A stretch of DNA of 64,000 nt from C7867-006 sp035438705 (GTDB lineage Bacteria; Patescibacteriota; Minisyncoccia; Phycocordibacterales; DATDWN01), in contig DAORIV010000003.1 of assembly GCA_035438705.1 (NCBI GenBank), forward strand, positions 1 to 64,000, written 5' to 3'. The notes under the pieces were generated by a model. The model did not search any database, was not told where the DNA came from, and worked only from the letters and a program-made list of their open reading frames with translations. The first letter of the stretch is position 1. Each line of letters starts with the position of its first letter. The position numbers were made by a program, and so were the translations under genes. This document shows, in pieces, positions 1-8,502 of the stretch.

Positions 1-1538
1 AATTAATCCACGACCAGCTTCCGCTAGCCGTGCCTTGTTACGACTTACTCCCTGTTACCGAATTTACCGTGGGCCTGCTAAAGCAGGACTTCGGGTATTC
101 CCGGTTCCCTTGAGTTGACGGGCGGTGAGTACAAGACTTGAGAACGTATTCACCGCGGTATAGCTGACCCGCGATTACTAGCAAATCCAACTTCATGGGG
201 TCGAGTTTCAGCCCCCAATCTGAACTGGGGCGGCTTTTATTACGATTGGCTCAGGGTTTCCCCGTCGCAACGCGTTGTGGCCGCCATTGTATTATGTGTG
301 TAGCCCAAGGTATCAAAGGGACATGCTGATCTGGCGTCATCCTCGCCTTCCTCCCAGCTTAGTGCCAAGAATCGGAATTTTCTTTGTATACTTTCTAAAA
401 ATGTTTAATCAATCATCAATCTCGATTCCATTCACAAAGCTGGGCAGTCTCGCCTGACACTTGTAACAGACAACGAGGGTTGCGTTCGTTACCCCACTTA
501 AGGGAACAATTCAAATCACGAACTGACGACGACCATGCATCACCTGTCTAACTGTCCTTGTGGGACTCTCCGAGTTTCTCCGGAGATTCAGCTAGATTTC
601 TAACCTTGGTAAGGTTTTTCGTTTATCATCGAATTAAACCACATAATCCTCTGCTTGTGCAAGTCCCCGTCTATTCCTTTGAGTTTTAACCTTGCGGTCG
701 TACTACCCAGGCGGTTCATTTAACGCGTTAGCTACGCCACTCAGAGGGTCGATACTCCGAATAGCTAGTGAACATCGTTTAGGGCGTGGACTACTGGGGT
801 ATCTAATCCCATTCGCTACCCACGCTTTCGTGTTTCAGTGTCAGGAGTGGCCCAATGTACTGCCTTCGCTTTTGGTGTTCCCCATGATATCAACGGATTT
901 CACCCCTACTCCATGAGTTCCATACATCCCTGCCATCCTCTAGTTTTGCCGTTTCAATCGCACTTCCGGGGTTAAGCCCCGGGTTTTAACAATTGACTAA
1001 CAAGACCACCTACACACCCTTTACGCCCAATGATTCCGGATAACGCTCGGGGCACTCGTATTACCGCTGCTGCTGGCACGAGTTTAGCAACCCCTTATTC
1101 GTGAGGTACTATCAATAAACTTTCTCCCTCATAAAAGATGTTTACGACCCAGAGGGTCTTCATCCATCACGCGGTGTCGCTCCGTCAGGCTTTCGCCCAT
1201 TGCGGAAGATTCTCGACTGCGGCCACCCGTAGGTGTATGGTCCGTGTCTCAGTACCATCGGTGGGGGCCAAGCTCTCACTCCCCCTAAGCGTCATAGCCT
1301 TGGTAGTCCATTACACTACCAACTAGCTGATACTCCGCAGGCCATTCCCAAAGCGATAAATCTTTACTCCGAAGAGACTATCAAGTATTAGCCAGTCTTT
1401 CGACTAGTTATTCCTGACTTTGGGGGATGTACCCACGTGTTACTACCTCGTTCGCCACTGCCTTGCGGCCGTTTGACTTGCATGCCTTATCCACACCGCC
1501 AGCGTTCATCCTGAGCTAGGATCAAACTCTTAAAAAAA
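1..1538 (-). rRNA. rrs: 16S ribosomal RNA (3' end cut by window edge)
   Basis: Small-subunit rRNA read on the minus strand. The complement of the universal 5' segment AGAGTTTGATCC lies at about 1519-1530 and the 806-region GGACTACTGGGGTATCTAAT at about 788-807. The 3' end with the anti-Shine-Dalgarno falls roughly ten bases outside the window. Length is normal, with no intron. In the 530 loop the usual GCCGCGG is GCAGCGG, with a matching change at position 505 (see findings). No 23S gene follows within the window; the only 23S-5S pair lies 16.5 kb away. The 5' end is estimated by alignment to E. coli from memory. Confidence 0.97.
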
Positions 1539-1920
1539 GTTTAATCAAACTTTGAAATGAACGGAACAAAACAAAAAATAATATTTTTGAATTTATGTGG
1601 ATTTTTGTAACAAATGAATTCTTTTATTTAGGTATTTATTGATGTTGAAAATCGTTGCTTAGATTTTCATATCCGAAAGCATTTAAAGGAAAATTTGTCG
1701 TCTCATAAATCCCTGACAGGACTACGAGTTGACGTAAACTTGCACTTAAATACGTTCTTATTCAATTTGATTTTCAATGAACTTACGCCCCTTTTGGACG
1801 TGCATACAAGTATACTTATTTCTTTCCTCGAGTCAAGTGCCTCCTGTTAATAAAATAAGGCTAAAAATAAGGGTGAATTGGACACAAGAAAACCCGCTGG
1901 TTTGGGTCCTCTTGGACTTA
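1539..1920 (-). promoter_or_regulatory. 16S rRNA leader with promoter
   Basis: This gene-free stretch is the 16S precursor leader. On the minus strand TTGACT (1831-1836), a 16-bp spacer and TATACT (1809-1814) make a near-consensus sigma-70 promoter, with a start expected near 1802 and a leader of about 260 nt. The leader is AT-rich; I see no ORF with a credible start. The right edge overlaps the terminator of the 85-aa gene. Confidence 0.65.
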
Positions 1921-1933
1921 CTAAGCGGGTTCT
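1889..1933 (-). terminator. Terminator of the 85-aa cassette gene
   Basis: Stem AACCCGCT/AGCGGGTT (1891-1898 with 1924-1931) and, on the minus strand, a following TTTTCTTG tract. It overlaps the stop codon of the gene it ends. Confidence 0.75.
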
Positions 1934-2178
1934 TCCCCTCTCATTGTTTTATCAGCTTCGGCCTTTGTTAGGATTGAGTACAGTATACATTCACAGTATC
2001 CATCTTCTGGATTACAACCACACTCATCATCCTTACACCAAGAGATATATCCTCCTATCTGAAGTTTTCCAAGATGATTTCCTGAGTGATGCTTTTCAAG
2101 ACAACACTCAACGATCTCCCCTATACCAACCTGACTTAAGCCTGCATGCTTTGTCAAAATGTAATCACACTTTGGCAT
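1921..2178 (-). CDS. Small Cys/His-rich protein (cassette gene)
   Basis: An 85-aa protein I cannot name. It has seven cysteines (C4, CC at about 25-26, then a cluster between 48 and 65 with CGC and CEC motifs) and a KHHSGNH segment, a pattern compatible with metal binding. No signal peptide or membrane segment. It starts behind a strong SD (GGGAGGGG, about 3 nt from ATG) and ends in its own terminator, unlike the neighbouring secDF genes, which lack an SD. It is one of eight genes in the window with this architecture. Likely acquired; function unknown. Confidence 0.6.
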   Translation of the reverse strand: MPKCDYILTKHAGLSQVGIGEIVECCLEKHHSGNHLGKLQIGGYISWCKDDECGCNPEDGYCECILYSILTKAEADKTMRGEEPA

Positions 2179-2202
2179 GACCCCTCCCAGTCCAGTATTA
2201 GA

Positions 2203-3096
2203 CTAGTTCTTCTTTTGGAATTTTTCAAGAGTGACAAGTAGTGGTGACGCCACGAAAATAGATGAATATGTTCCCACAACTATTCCAACCAAAAGTAGAA
2301 GTGCAAAGTCTTTTGTAGTCTCTCCACCCACAAAATATAGTGCTGCAAGAGTAAGAAAAGTTGTTAGAGATGTGTTTATTGATCTACTCATTGTTTTCAT
2401 AAGTGAATCCCCTACCACAACATCAAATGAACCCTTAACACCATCTTTTAAAGACTCTCTCACACGGTCGAATACCACAATAGTATCGTGAACTGAGTAA
2501 CCAAGAATAGCTAGTATCGCGGATACAAAAAGTAGATCAATCTCTGCTCCAGTATAATGTGAATAGAAAACAAAAATACCTGTTGGGATAATCACATCGT
2601 GTAACAAGGCAACAATAGTTACTAATCCGTATTTCCATGATGCAACCGGAAGAGATACTTTTCTGAAAGCAAAAGTAACAAAAAGTAGAATACAAATGAT
2701 TACAATAGATATTGCAACCATAGCTTTATTTTTCATTTGGTCACCTACCACAGGACCTATAGAACTGAATCTTTCTTCTTTAGCGACGTTCTCAGGATTT
2801 CTTTGGAATGCACTCATCACCACTGTTTTCTCTACTGGACTTAATTCTCTAGTTTTTAAAATAAAATTTGTATCACCTGAAGGTGTAAGTATAAAGTTAC
2901 CCAAACCAAGCTTATCTAGTTCTAGAGAAACAATTCCTTTCTCTGGACGATTACTCTCATAACTTACTTCCAAAACTGAACCTCCCTTGAAATCTATTCC
3001 AAGATTGAAACCATATTTCCAAACAGAAAAGAAAGAAGCCAAAATAAGCAGAGCTGAAAGTATGAAGAATATTTTTCTATTGTTTATTATGAACAT
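2203..3096 (-). CDS. secF: Protein translocase subunit SecF
   Basis: 297-aa RND-type membrane protein that works with SecD to pull exported proteins across the membrane using the proton gradient. It has an N-terminal membrane helix, the D1-type motif GIDFKGGS at about 33-40, a soluble domain, then five helices carrying the D4-type motif GYSVHDTIVVFDRVRE. Length is normal for SecF. It starts 11 bp after the secD stop, so secD-secF is an operon, transcribed on the minus strand. No SD is visible. Confidence 0.96.
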   Translation of the reverse strand: MFIINNRKIFFILSALLILASFFSVWKYGFNLGIDFKGGSVLEVSYESNRPEKGIVSLELDKLGLGNFILTPSGDTNFILKTRELSPVEKTVVMSAFQRNPENVAKEERFSSIGPVVGDQMKNKAMVAISIVIICILLFVTFAFRKVSLPVASWKYGLVTIVALLHDVIIPTGIFVFYSHYTGAEIDLLFVSAILAILGYSVHDTIVVFDRVRESLKDGVKGSFDVVVGDSLMKTMSRSINTSLTTFLTLAALYFVGGETTKDFALLLLVGIVVGTYSSIFVASPLLVTLEKFQKKN

Positions 3097-3107
3097 GATA
3101 TTTATGA

Positions 3108-4481
3108 TTATTTGTTACTAAAGTTTAAACCATTACCGAACAAAAACTTAACAACATTACTTACATTTTTTTCCTTATTTGGTGCGATTGCAAACAAGAA
3201 AGTTCTAGAAACTGTTATCGCAGTAAACATAGAAATCAAAACTCCAAGACCAAGTGTTAATGCAAATCCTTTAATTGCTGAAGTTCCAAGCCAGAACAAA
3301 ATAATCGCAGTTATTATCGAAGAAATATTCGAGTCTCGGATAGAAAGCCATGCTCTAGAGAAGCCCTCGTGAAGTGCGTCGTGTACAGATTTTCCTTTCT
3401 TTAACTCTTCTTTCATTCTTTCAAAAATTAGTACATTTGCATCTACTGCCATACCAATAGAAAGAATGAAACCTGCTATACCCGCTGCTGTAAATGTAAC
3501 AGGAATCAATTTAAATATCGCCAAAGACAGAACAACGTATCCAAGCAAAGAAATACTTGCTACAAAACCCGGAAGTCTATACCAAACAACAAGAAACAAT
3601 GCCACTAATGCCATACCTATAAAACCAGCTTTAACTCCACTAGTTTTTGCATCTTCTCCAAGTGAAGCTCCAACAGACTGAGTGCTCACAAGCTCGATTG
3701 GAACAGGAAGTGCACCATAGTTCAAGTCTCTCACAAGTGATTTTGCCTCTTCACCTGAAAAACCGCCGGAAATAATTGCTTGACCATCCGTGATTTCATC
3801 ATTAATCACCGGACTTGAAATCATCTGTCCATCCAAAAATATTGCTAGTACTTGTCCTCTATTTTCACGAGTTATCTTTGCAAACAAATCCTTACCTTCA
3901 CCGTTTAATGTTATTGCAACAATAGGCTCCCCTGCTATTTGTCCCGAACCAGAATTTGTAAATTGAAGTTGAGCTCTTTCAAGATACTGACCATCAAGTC
4001 CAGTTGGCATAAATATCTCATCTACAGTTTTTGTTTGTAGTTCAGCTTCTGTATAATTTTTTGCTTCAGGTCTAACTAATCTAAAATCAAGTTGTGGAGT
4101 CTTACCTATAAGTGAAACTGCTTGAGCAATATCTGTAACTCCTGGCAATTCTACCGTAAGTCTATGCTCAACAGAACCAGAAACTATTCCGGGATTTTCC
4201 ACCTGAACAACAGGTTCAGATACACCAAACATATTTACTCTTCTTTCTATTACATCTCGAAGTGATGACATTGCCCCTGAAATATCACCAGATTTTACTT
4301 TAGAAACATCAGCTCTATACGTAAGTGCAGTGCCTCCATTCAAATCTAGACCAAGCTTAAAAGCATATTTTGCCAAACGAGGAGAATTCTCTAAAGTTAC
4401 TTTCTCAGATTTATAAACAAAAAAACCTATTAATATAAATACCACTAATATAAATACAGAAATTGCTCGGTGTTTTATCAT
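3108..4481 (-). CDS. secD: Protein translocase subunit SecD
   Basis: 457-aa SecD, partner of SecF. N-terminal helix, motif GLDLNGGTALTY at about 43-54, a periplasmic P1-like domain shorter than in E. coli, then six helices with the conserved AVDANVLIFERMKEEL segment. The compact size matches non-proteobacterial SecD. On the minus strand a TATACT -10 box (4489-4494) sits 7 nt before the ATG, so the transcript is probably leaderless. It is separated from the upstream secreted-protein gene by a terminator. Confidence 0.96.
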   Translation of the reverse strand: MIKHRAISVFILVVFILIGFFVYKSEKVTLENSPRLAKYAFKLGLDLNGGTALTYRADVSKVKSGDISGAMSSLRDVIERRVNMFGVSEPVVQVENPGIVSGSVEHRLTVELPGVTDIAQAVSLIGKTPQLDFRLVRPEAKNYTEAELQTKTVDEIFMPTGLDGQYLERAQLQFTNSGSGQIAGEPIVAITLNGEGKDLFAKITRENRGQVLAIFLDGQMISSPVINDEITDGQAIISGGFSGEEAKSLVRDLNYGALPVPIELVSTQSVGASLGEDAKTSGVKAGFIGMALVALFLVVWYRLPGFVASISLLGYVVLSLAIFKLIPVTFTAAGIAGFILSIGMAVDANVLIFERMKEELKKGKSVHDALHEGFSRAWLSIRDSNISSIITAIILFWLGTSAIKGFALTLGLGVLISMFTAITVSRTFLFAIAPNKEKNVSNVVKFLFGNGLNFSNK

Positions 4482-4514
4482 GTCGTTAAGTATAATGATT
4501 TAAGTTAAAAAATC

Positions 4515-4546
4515 AATAAAAAAGAGGCTTATTAGCCTCTTTTTTA
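4515..4546 (-). terminator. Terminator after the 899-aa secreted protein gene
   Basis: Hairpin AAAGAGGCT-TATT-AGCCTCTTT with T-runs on both sides, so it could act in both directions; by position it ends the gene at 4557-7256. Confidence 0.85.
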
Positions 4547-4556
4547 GGGGAAATCT

Positions 4557-7256
4557 TTAGAATTCCCTATAAATAAAGGCTCTTGGTGTGAAATTCGCCG
4601 TCACACTCGTATCAGCATTCACAGTAATATTACATGTTGTAGATGTTCCTGAACATGCACCAGACCACCCTGTGAATTTCCAATATGATGATGAAGGTAC
4701 TGCAGTTAAAGTGATGTTTGATCCAGCAGATACACTTTCAGAACAGTCTGCTCCACAGTTGATACCTGGGCCTGTGATTCGGCCACCCAAAGATGCTGCG
4801 GCATTAACAGTTAATACATATGTCGAAGGAGCTGTAACAGTAACTGTGTTTGAAACTGCATGTTGTACAAGGATGTTGTCATTGTCCCATAGTCTGAAAT
4901 TGTAGTTACCAGGTGTTACTGGTGCTGTAAATGTACAACTACCAGAGCTTCTAGATGAACCAGGTACTGTTTGAGTACATGGTGATACACCTTCATATTT
5001 CCAATCTAAGAATGAGTTACCTGTGTTGCCTAATATATACATTCCAATCCAGTCTCTTACAGTAGGTGTTGGTACGTTTGCAAATGTAACTGTTACTGTA
5101 CCTCCTGGTGCAATTGAAGATGGTGAAGCAGATAGTGTTGGTGCAGGAACAGAAGTTGTTGTAAATGAACTTACTGTAGAGTAACCAGTCCCTGTTGTGT
5201 TAGTTGCATATCCTCTGTAGTAGATAGTTGTTCCTGATGGCATACCAGTTCTAGCATGTGTGAATACTCCAGTTGTAAGTCCTGATGCTGGTGTACAGTT
5301 GGTTACCGGTGGATTGACTGTTCCCCAACATGTTCCTCGAGCAGATATTGCAGCTGGTACACCTAGTGATGTTACGTTTGCACCAAGTGTTGCACCTGTT
5401 GTGGTGATGCCGGAGACTGTTGGAGAAACTACTGTTGGTACACCAGTATTCAAGCTAAAGTTAATATCGCTATTAACCCAGTTAGTGTTATTACCAAATT
5501 TATTTTGTACAAATCCAGATATATCGTTATTTGTTAAAGGATTTATAAACGAACTATCAAATCTGACATTGAAAACTGTAGTTCTGGTATTGCCATTAAT
5601 AGTGTTTGTACAACTATCCAAATTTAAATATGTATCTCCATATCCAGTCTGTATAGCCGCAACTCCTCCTCCGGTGCAAGACATTTTATTTTTTAATGCA
5701 TTCCATCCAGAATATAAGGAATCAAAATACCAAGTAACATAACCTCTATATTGGCCAGAATTACTTCCTTGATAATTTATAAGTGCATACTCATGAGAAA
5801 TATTGCCACCACCCCTTGAATCTGTACTATTAACTGTAATCTGATATTGAGTTGAATTATCAGCAAAAACAGTTGGAGAACTTATTGTTACAGTAGGACT
5901 AGTAGGTGTTGTGATAAGTGCAAAATTAATATCGAAATTCACCCAACCATTCCAATTATTATCAGTGTTTGATGTATACCCAGAAATATCGTTTAGAGTC
6001 CAAGGACCATTTGTTCCAAATAATGGATTAAAACTGACGTTAAATGTAGTTGTTCTGGTGCCCCCATTTACTGTAGTTGAACAACCATGTAACTCGATAT
6101 AGTCATGACCATATACCGTGTTTCCGCCAGTTGATTGAATAGCCGCATATCCACCGCCCGAACACGACATCGCATCTTTGTTTCCTGCAAAAGAATAACT
6201 AGCCCATGTTAAATAACCTCTATACTGTCCCGCATTAGTTCCCTGGTGATTAATTAGGGCATATTGTTGATTTATTTTATTTCCACCACCTGAATCAGAT
6301 GCAACAGCTGTTACTGTATATTGAGTTCCATTTGGATTTATATCTGATGAACTTATAGAAATATTATTTACGACTGGCGTTGTTACACCAACAAATGTAA
6401 CTCCTGCAGAATAATCTGCATTAAGAGACCCCTCACAGCGTGCTCCTACTCCAAGTGCAGGACAAACGGCTTGCCAATTAAAAGCTCCTCCAAAGATATC
6501 GTGTACCGCATCTATAGTTACATATGTATTTACTGGAAGTGCAATTACACAAGTTCCCCCCCTACAACTACCTGCATATGTCAGTGGTTGCCCAGCAGCA
6601 GTACTTGTATATCCCAGTGCTGTTCCAGGTCCACTTGCAGTAAACGTTAAAGTTCTAGTTGTACCACCACAACTATTTACTGTACAAGAATTACTACAAG
6701 TTCTTGGGCAACTTCCGTTATTTACTCCTGTATCACATTGCTCCCCTGGGTCAATTGAACCATTGCCACAAGTTGGTGCTGGTGGATTACAATTTATAAA
6801 TGTACAACTCAAACTACATCCTCCAGGACAACTACCGTTATTAATTCCTAAGTCACATTGTTCTCCAGCATTAACCACACCATTACCACAATTCGGTGGC
6901 GGAGATGGATAAGTACAACTGCCGTCATCGACACTTGCATTTGGATTATAATTTGTGGCCCCAGGATCTGTACAACCAGAAATAACAACTGGTGGTGCAC
7001 ATTCACACCTCTCGCCTGCCCAACAAGTCATAGCATCTCCACCATTTGGGCCAGCGCATTGAATGGTTCCCATATCCTGACAACTTGCTACCCCTGTTCC
7101 ACAATTACAACTTATCCCAATATCCAATCCACATGAAGCTTGATTTGCCCCACAACCATTAACTACAGAACATTCAATCGTGTCAGCTACAACAAAATTA
7201 ATATTGAACAAAAAAAATAAAAATAGAAAGGCAATAAAAAATTTATTTTTAAACAT
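4557..7256 (-). CDS. Large secreted Cys-rich repeat protein A
   Basis: 899-aa exported protein. Residues 1-25 are a Sec signal peptide (hydrophobic run ending FVVADT). Then come a Cys-rich segment, two CGNG...GEQCD.G..NGSC modules (about 122 and 162; a repeat seen in myxobacterial and CPR surface proteins), an Ig-like stretch, two tandem modules of about 130 aa (each with a YALIN.QG...G.YRGY core), an FN3-like domain (VSGITTTGATLGANV), an Ig-like domain (SASPSSIAPGGTVTV) and a C-terminal InlB B-repeat-type domain (ITGPGINCGADC). No sortase motif or membrane anchor; it ends FIYREF. The last ~277 residues are identical to protein B (8503-11583). Probably an adhesin or cell-surface protein; function not shown. 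Confidence 0.85.
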   Translation of the reverse strand: MFKNKFFIAFLFLFFLFNINFVVADTIECSVVNGCGANQASCGLDIGISCNCGTGVASCQDMGTIQCAGPNGGDAMTCWAGERCECAPPVVISGCTDPGATNYNPNASVDDGSCTYPSPPPNCGNGVVNAGEQCDLGINNGSCPGGCSLSCTFINCNPPAPTCGNGSIDPGEQCDTGVNNGSCPRTCSNSCTVNSCGGTTRTLTFTASGPGTALGYTSTAAGQPLTYAGSCRGGTCVIALPVNTYVTIDAVHDIFGGAFNWQAVCPALGVGARCEGSLNADYSAGVTFVGVTTPVVNNISISSSDINPNGTQYTVTAVASDSGGGNKINQQYALINHQGTNAGQYRGYLTWASYSFAGNKDAMSCSGGGYAAIQSTGGNTVYGHDYIELHGCSTTVNGGTRTTTFNVSFNPLFGTNGPWTLNDISGYTSNTDNNWNGWVNFDINFALITTPTSPTVTISSPTVFADNSTQYQITVNSTDSRGGGNISHEYALINYQGSNSGQYRGYVTWYFDSLYSGWNALKNKMSCTGGGVAAIQTGYGDTYLNLDSCTNTINGNTRTTVFNVRFDSSFINPLTNNDISGFVQNKFGNNTNWVNSDINFSLNTGVPTVVSPTVSGITTTGATLGANVTSLGVPAAISARGTCWGTVNPPVTNCTPASGLTTGVFTHARTGMPSGTTIYYRGYATNTTGTGYSTVSSFTTTSVPAPTLSASPSSIAPGGTVTVTFANVPTPTVRDWIGMYILGNTGNSFLDWKYEGVSPCTQTVPGSSRSSGSCTFTAPVTPGNYNFRLWDNDNILVQHAVSNTVTVTAPSTYVLTVNAAASLGGRITGPGINCGADCSESVSAGSNITLTAVPSSSYWKFTGWSGACSGTSTTCNITVNADTSVTANFTPRAFIYREF
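4591..5423 (-). repeat. 833-bp direct repeat, copy 1
   Basis: Constant offset of 3946 bp to copy 2 at 8537-9369. Every stretch I compared was identical, with no indel. It covers the FN3-like, Ig-like and InlB-like domains at the C-terminus of protein A. Confidence 0.95.
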
Positions 7257-7318
7257 ATTTACTTAATAATAAAACATATTAATAGTCTAAACAATTTACT
7301 TATGTGTATAAAAGAGAA

Positions 7319-7351
7319 AAGGCACAGTCGAATTCTATTCAACCGTGCCTT
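7319..7351 (-). terminator. Terminator of lipoprotein cassette 1
   Basis: Stem AAGGCACGGT/ACTGTGCCTT on the minus strand followed by TTCTCTTTT. It ends the gene at 7361-7843. Confidence 0.75.
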
Positions 7352-7360
7352 CCAATTTCC

Positions 7361-7843
7361 CTAAGGTAGCGGGACGTATGAGATTGACCCATTACCAGAT
7401 ACTAGAACTGGTGACCTGTTGGAAACCAGCACATTGTATATGAGACCAGAAACCCTTTCTGGGAACACGATTCTGGTGCCACCAGTCTTTGTCAGAGAGA
7501 TGGTGGTTGGTTCCACAGAGGTGAGAGACATCTCGCCACCACTCTGTGTCTGTGTGAAGAGGCCGATATAGATTCGACGCTCTTCTGAATCAGTCAGGTT
7601 TACCTGCACATCCAGGACTGTGCCTTGACGAACATCCATCGGGACCGTTTTGTAAACCCCACCGAATGGGGTGTTGGGAACAAAAGGGTTCAGGGTGAAG
7701 TTGTTGATACTGATTGTCACCGGCTGAGAAACAGTCGGTGTGGAATTTGTGGGAGAAGTTGGACTCTGCAATCCACTCCCACCACATGCAGTACACAGAT
7801 TCGCCAGAAAGGCGACGAGGGCAACGAAAACGAGCTTGCGCAC
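7361..7843 (-). CDS. Putative lipoprotein (cassette gene)
   Basis: About 160 aa when started at the GTG at 7843 (reads MRKLVFVALVAFLANLC), 8 nt behind an AAAGGAGG SD. The longer ATG start at 7873 would place the SD inside the gene. The N-terminus is a signal peptide ending LCTAC|GGSG, a plausible lipobox, then a Ser/Thr/Pro linker and a beta-rich domain of unknown family. GC content is clearly higher than its AT-rich neighbours. Upstream a GCCCAAAGGGGC hairpin precedes the SD, similar to the one before the lipoprotein at 12135. It has its own terminator. Likely horizontally acquired; function unknown. Confidence 0.6.
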   Translation of the reverse strand: MRKLVFVALVAFLANLCTACGGSGLQSPTSPTNSTPTVSQPVTISINNFTLNPFVPNTPFGGVYKTVPMDVRQGTVLDVQVNLTDSEERRIYIGLFTQTQSGGEMSLTSVEPTTISLTKTGGTRIVFPERVSGLIYNVLVSNRSPVLVSGNGSISYVPLP

Positions 7844-7944
7844 GACACTGCCTCCTTTCGCCCCTTTGGGCATAAGTCTTCAGGGAACTTCTATCTATAT
7901 TTAAACCCCAATATACCAAAAAGTCAAACTGCTATCCACAATAA

Positions 7945-8478
7945 CTACTTATTTAGAATTCTTAGGTTAACCTCGGTTTCCCCAGAAACATTGTTTTGCA
8001 AATATACCTTATAAATTGAACTATCATTTTCTGCCATTAGTATTGCACCAATATTTGCTCTAGTTGCTGATGAAGTGGCAAAATTCTCACGCAAAATAGT
8101 GTTTCTCAATGTTATATAAACATTTTTCATATCTTGTTTAATCGTATAATAAATATTTAAGCCTTTAGAACCGTCGTTGTAAGTTTCTTCTTTTATACTT
8201 AACCCTTCTCCACCATCCAAAATGAAAATATTATTTTCTTCAACAGCTTGGGAATTTAATTCCTTTGTATCTTTAACAACCTTATTTGGGAATGAGATTT
8301 TTGATTCCAAAATACTTTTAACTTCGTAAGGAGTATTTGTATCTTCATTAGATATTTTTTTTGTTTCATTTATTCTTTTTGCTTTTTCTAGCTCAAGAAA
8401 AACAACGTAGCCTAAAACCATAATTAACAAAACTACACCAATAGTAATAATAATTTTTTTAAATTTTTGTGTCTCCAT
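7945..8478 (-). CDS. Membrane-anchored protein of unknown function
   Basis: 177 aa: a short basic N-terminus, one membrane helix (about residues 9-28, IIITIGVVLLIMVLGYVVF), then an extracytoplasmic domain with beta-like spacing. I recognise no family. AT-rich native codon use and no SD. It lies just downstream of secreted protein B on the same strand (24 bp gap) and may be co-transcribed with it. Confidence 0.65.
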   Translation of the reverse strand: METQKFKKIIITIGVVLLIMVLGYVVFLELEKAKRINETKKISNEDTNTPYEVKSILESKISFPNKVVKDTKELNSQAVEENNIFILDGGEGLSIKEETYNDGSKGLNIYYTIKQDMKNVYITLRNTILRENFATSSATRANIGAILMAENDSSIYKVYLQNNVSGETEVNLRILNK

Positions 8479-8502
8479 TGTTAAGATTATAACACTTTAA
8501 TT

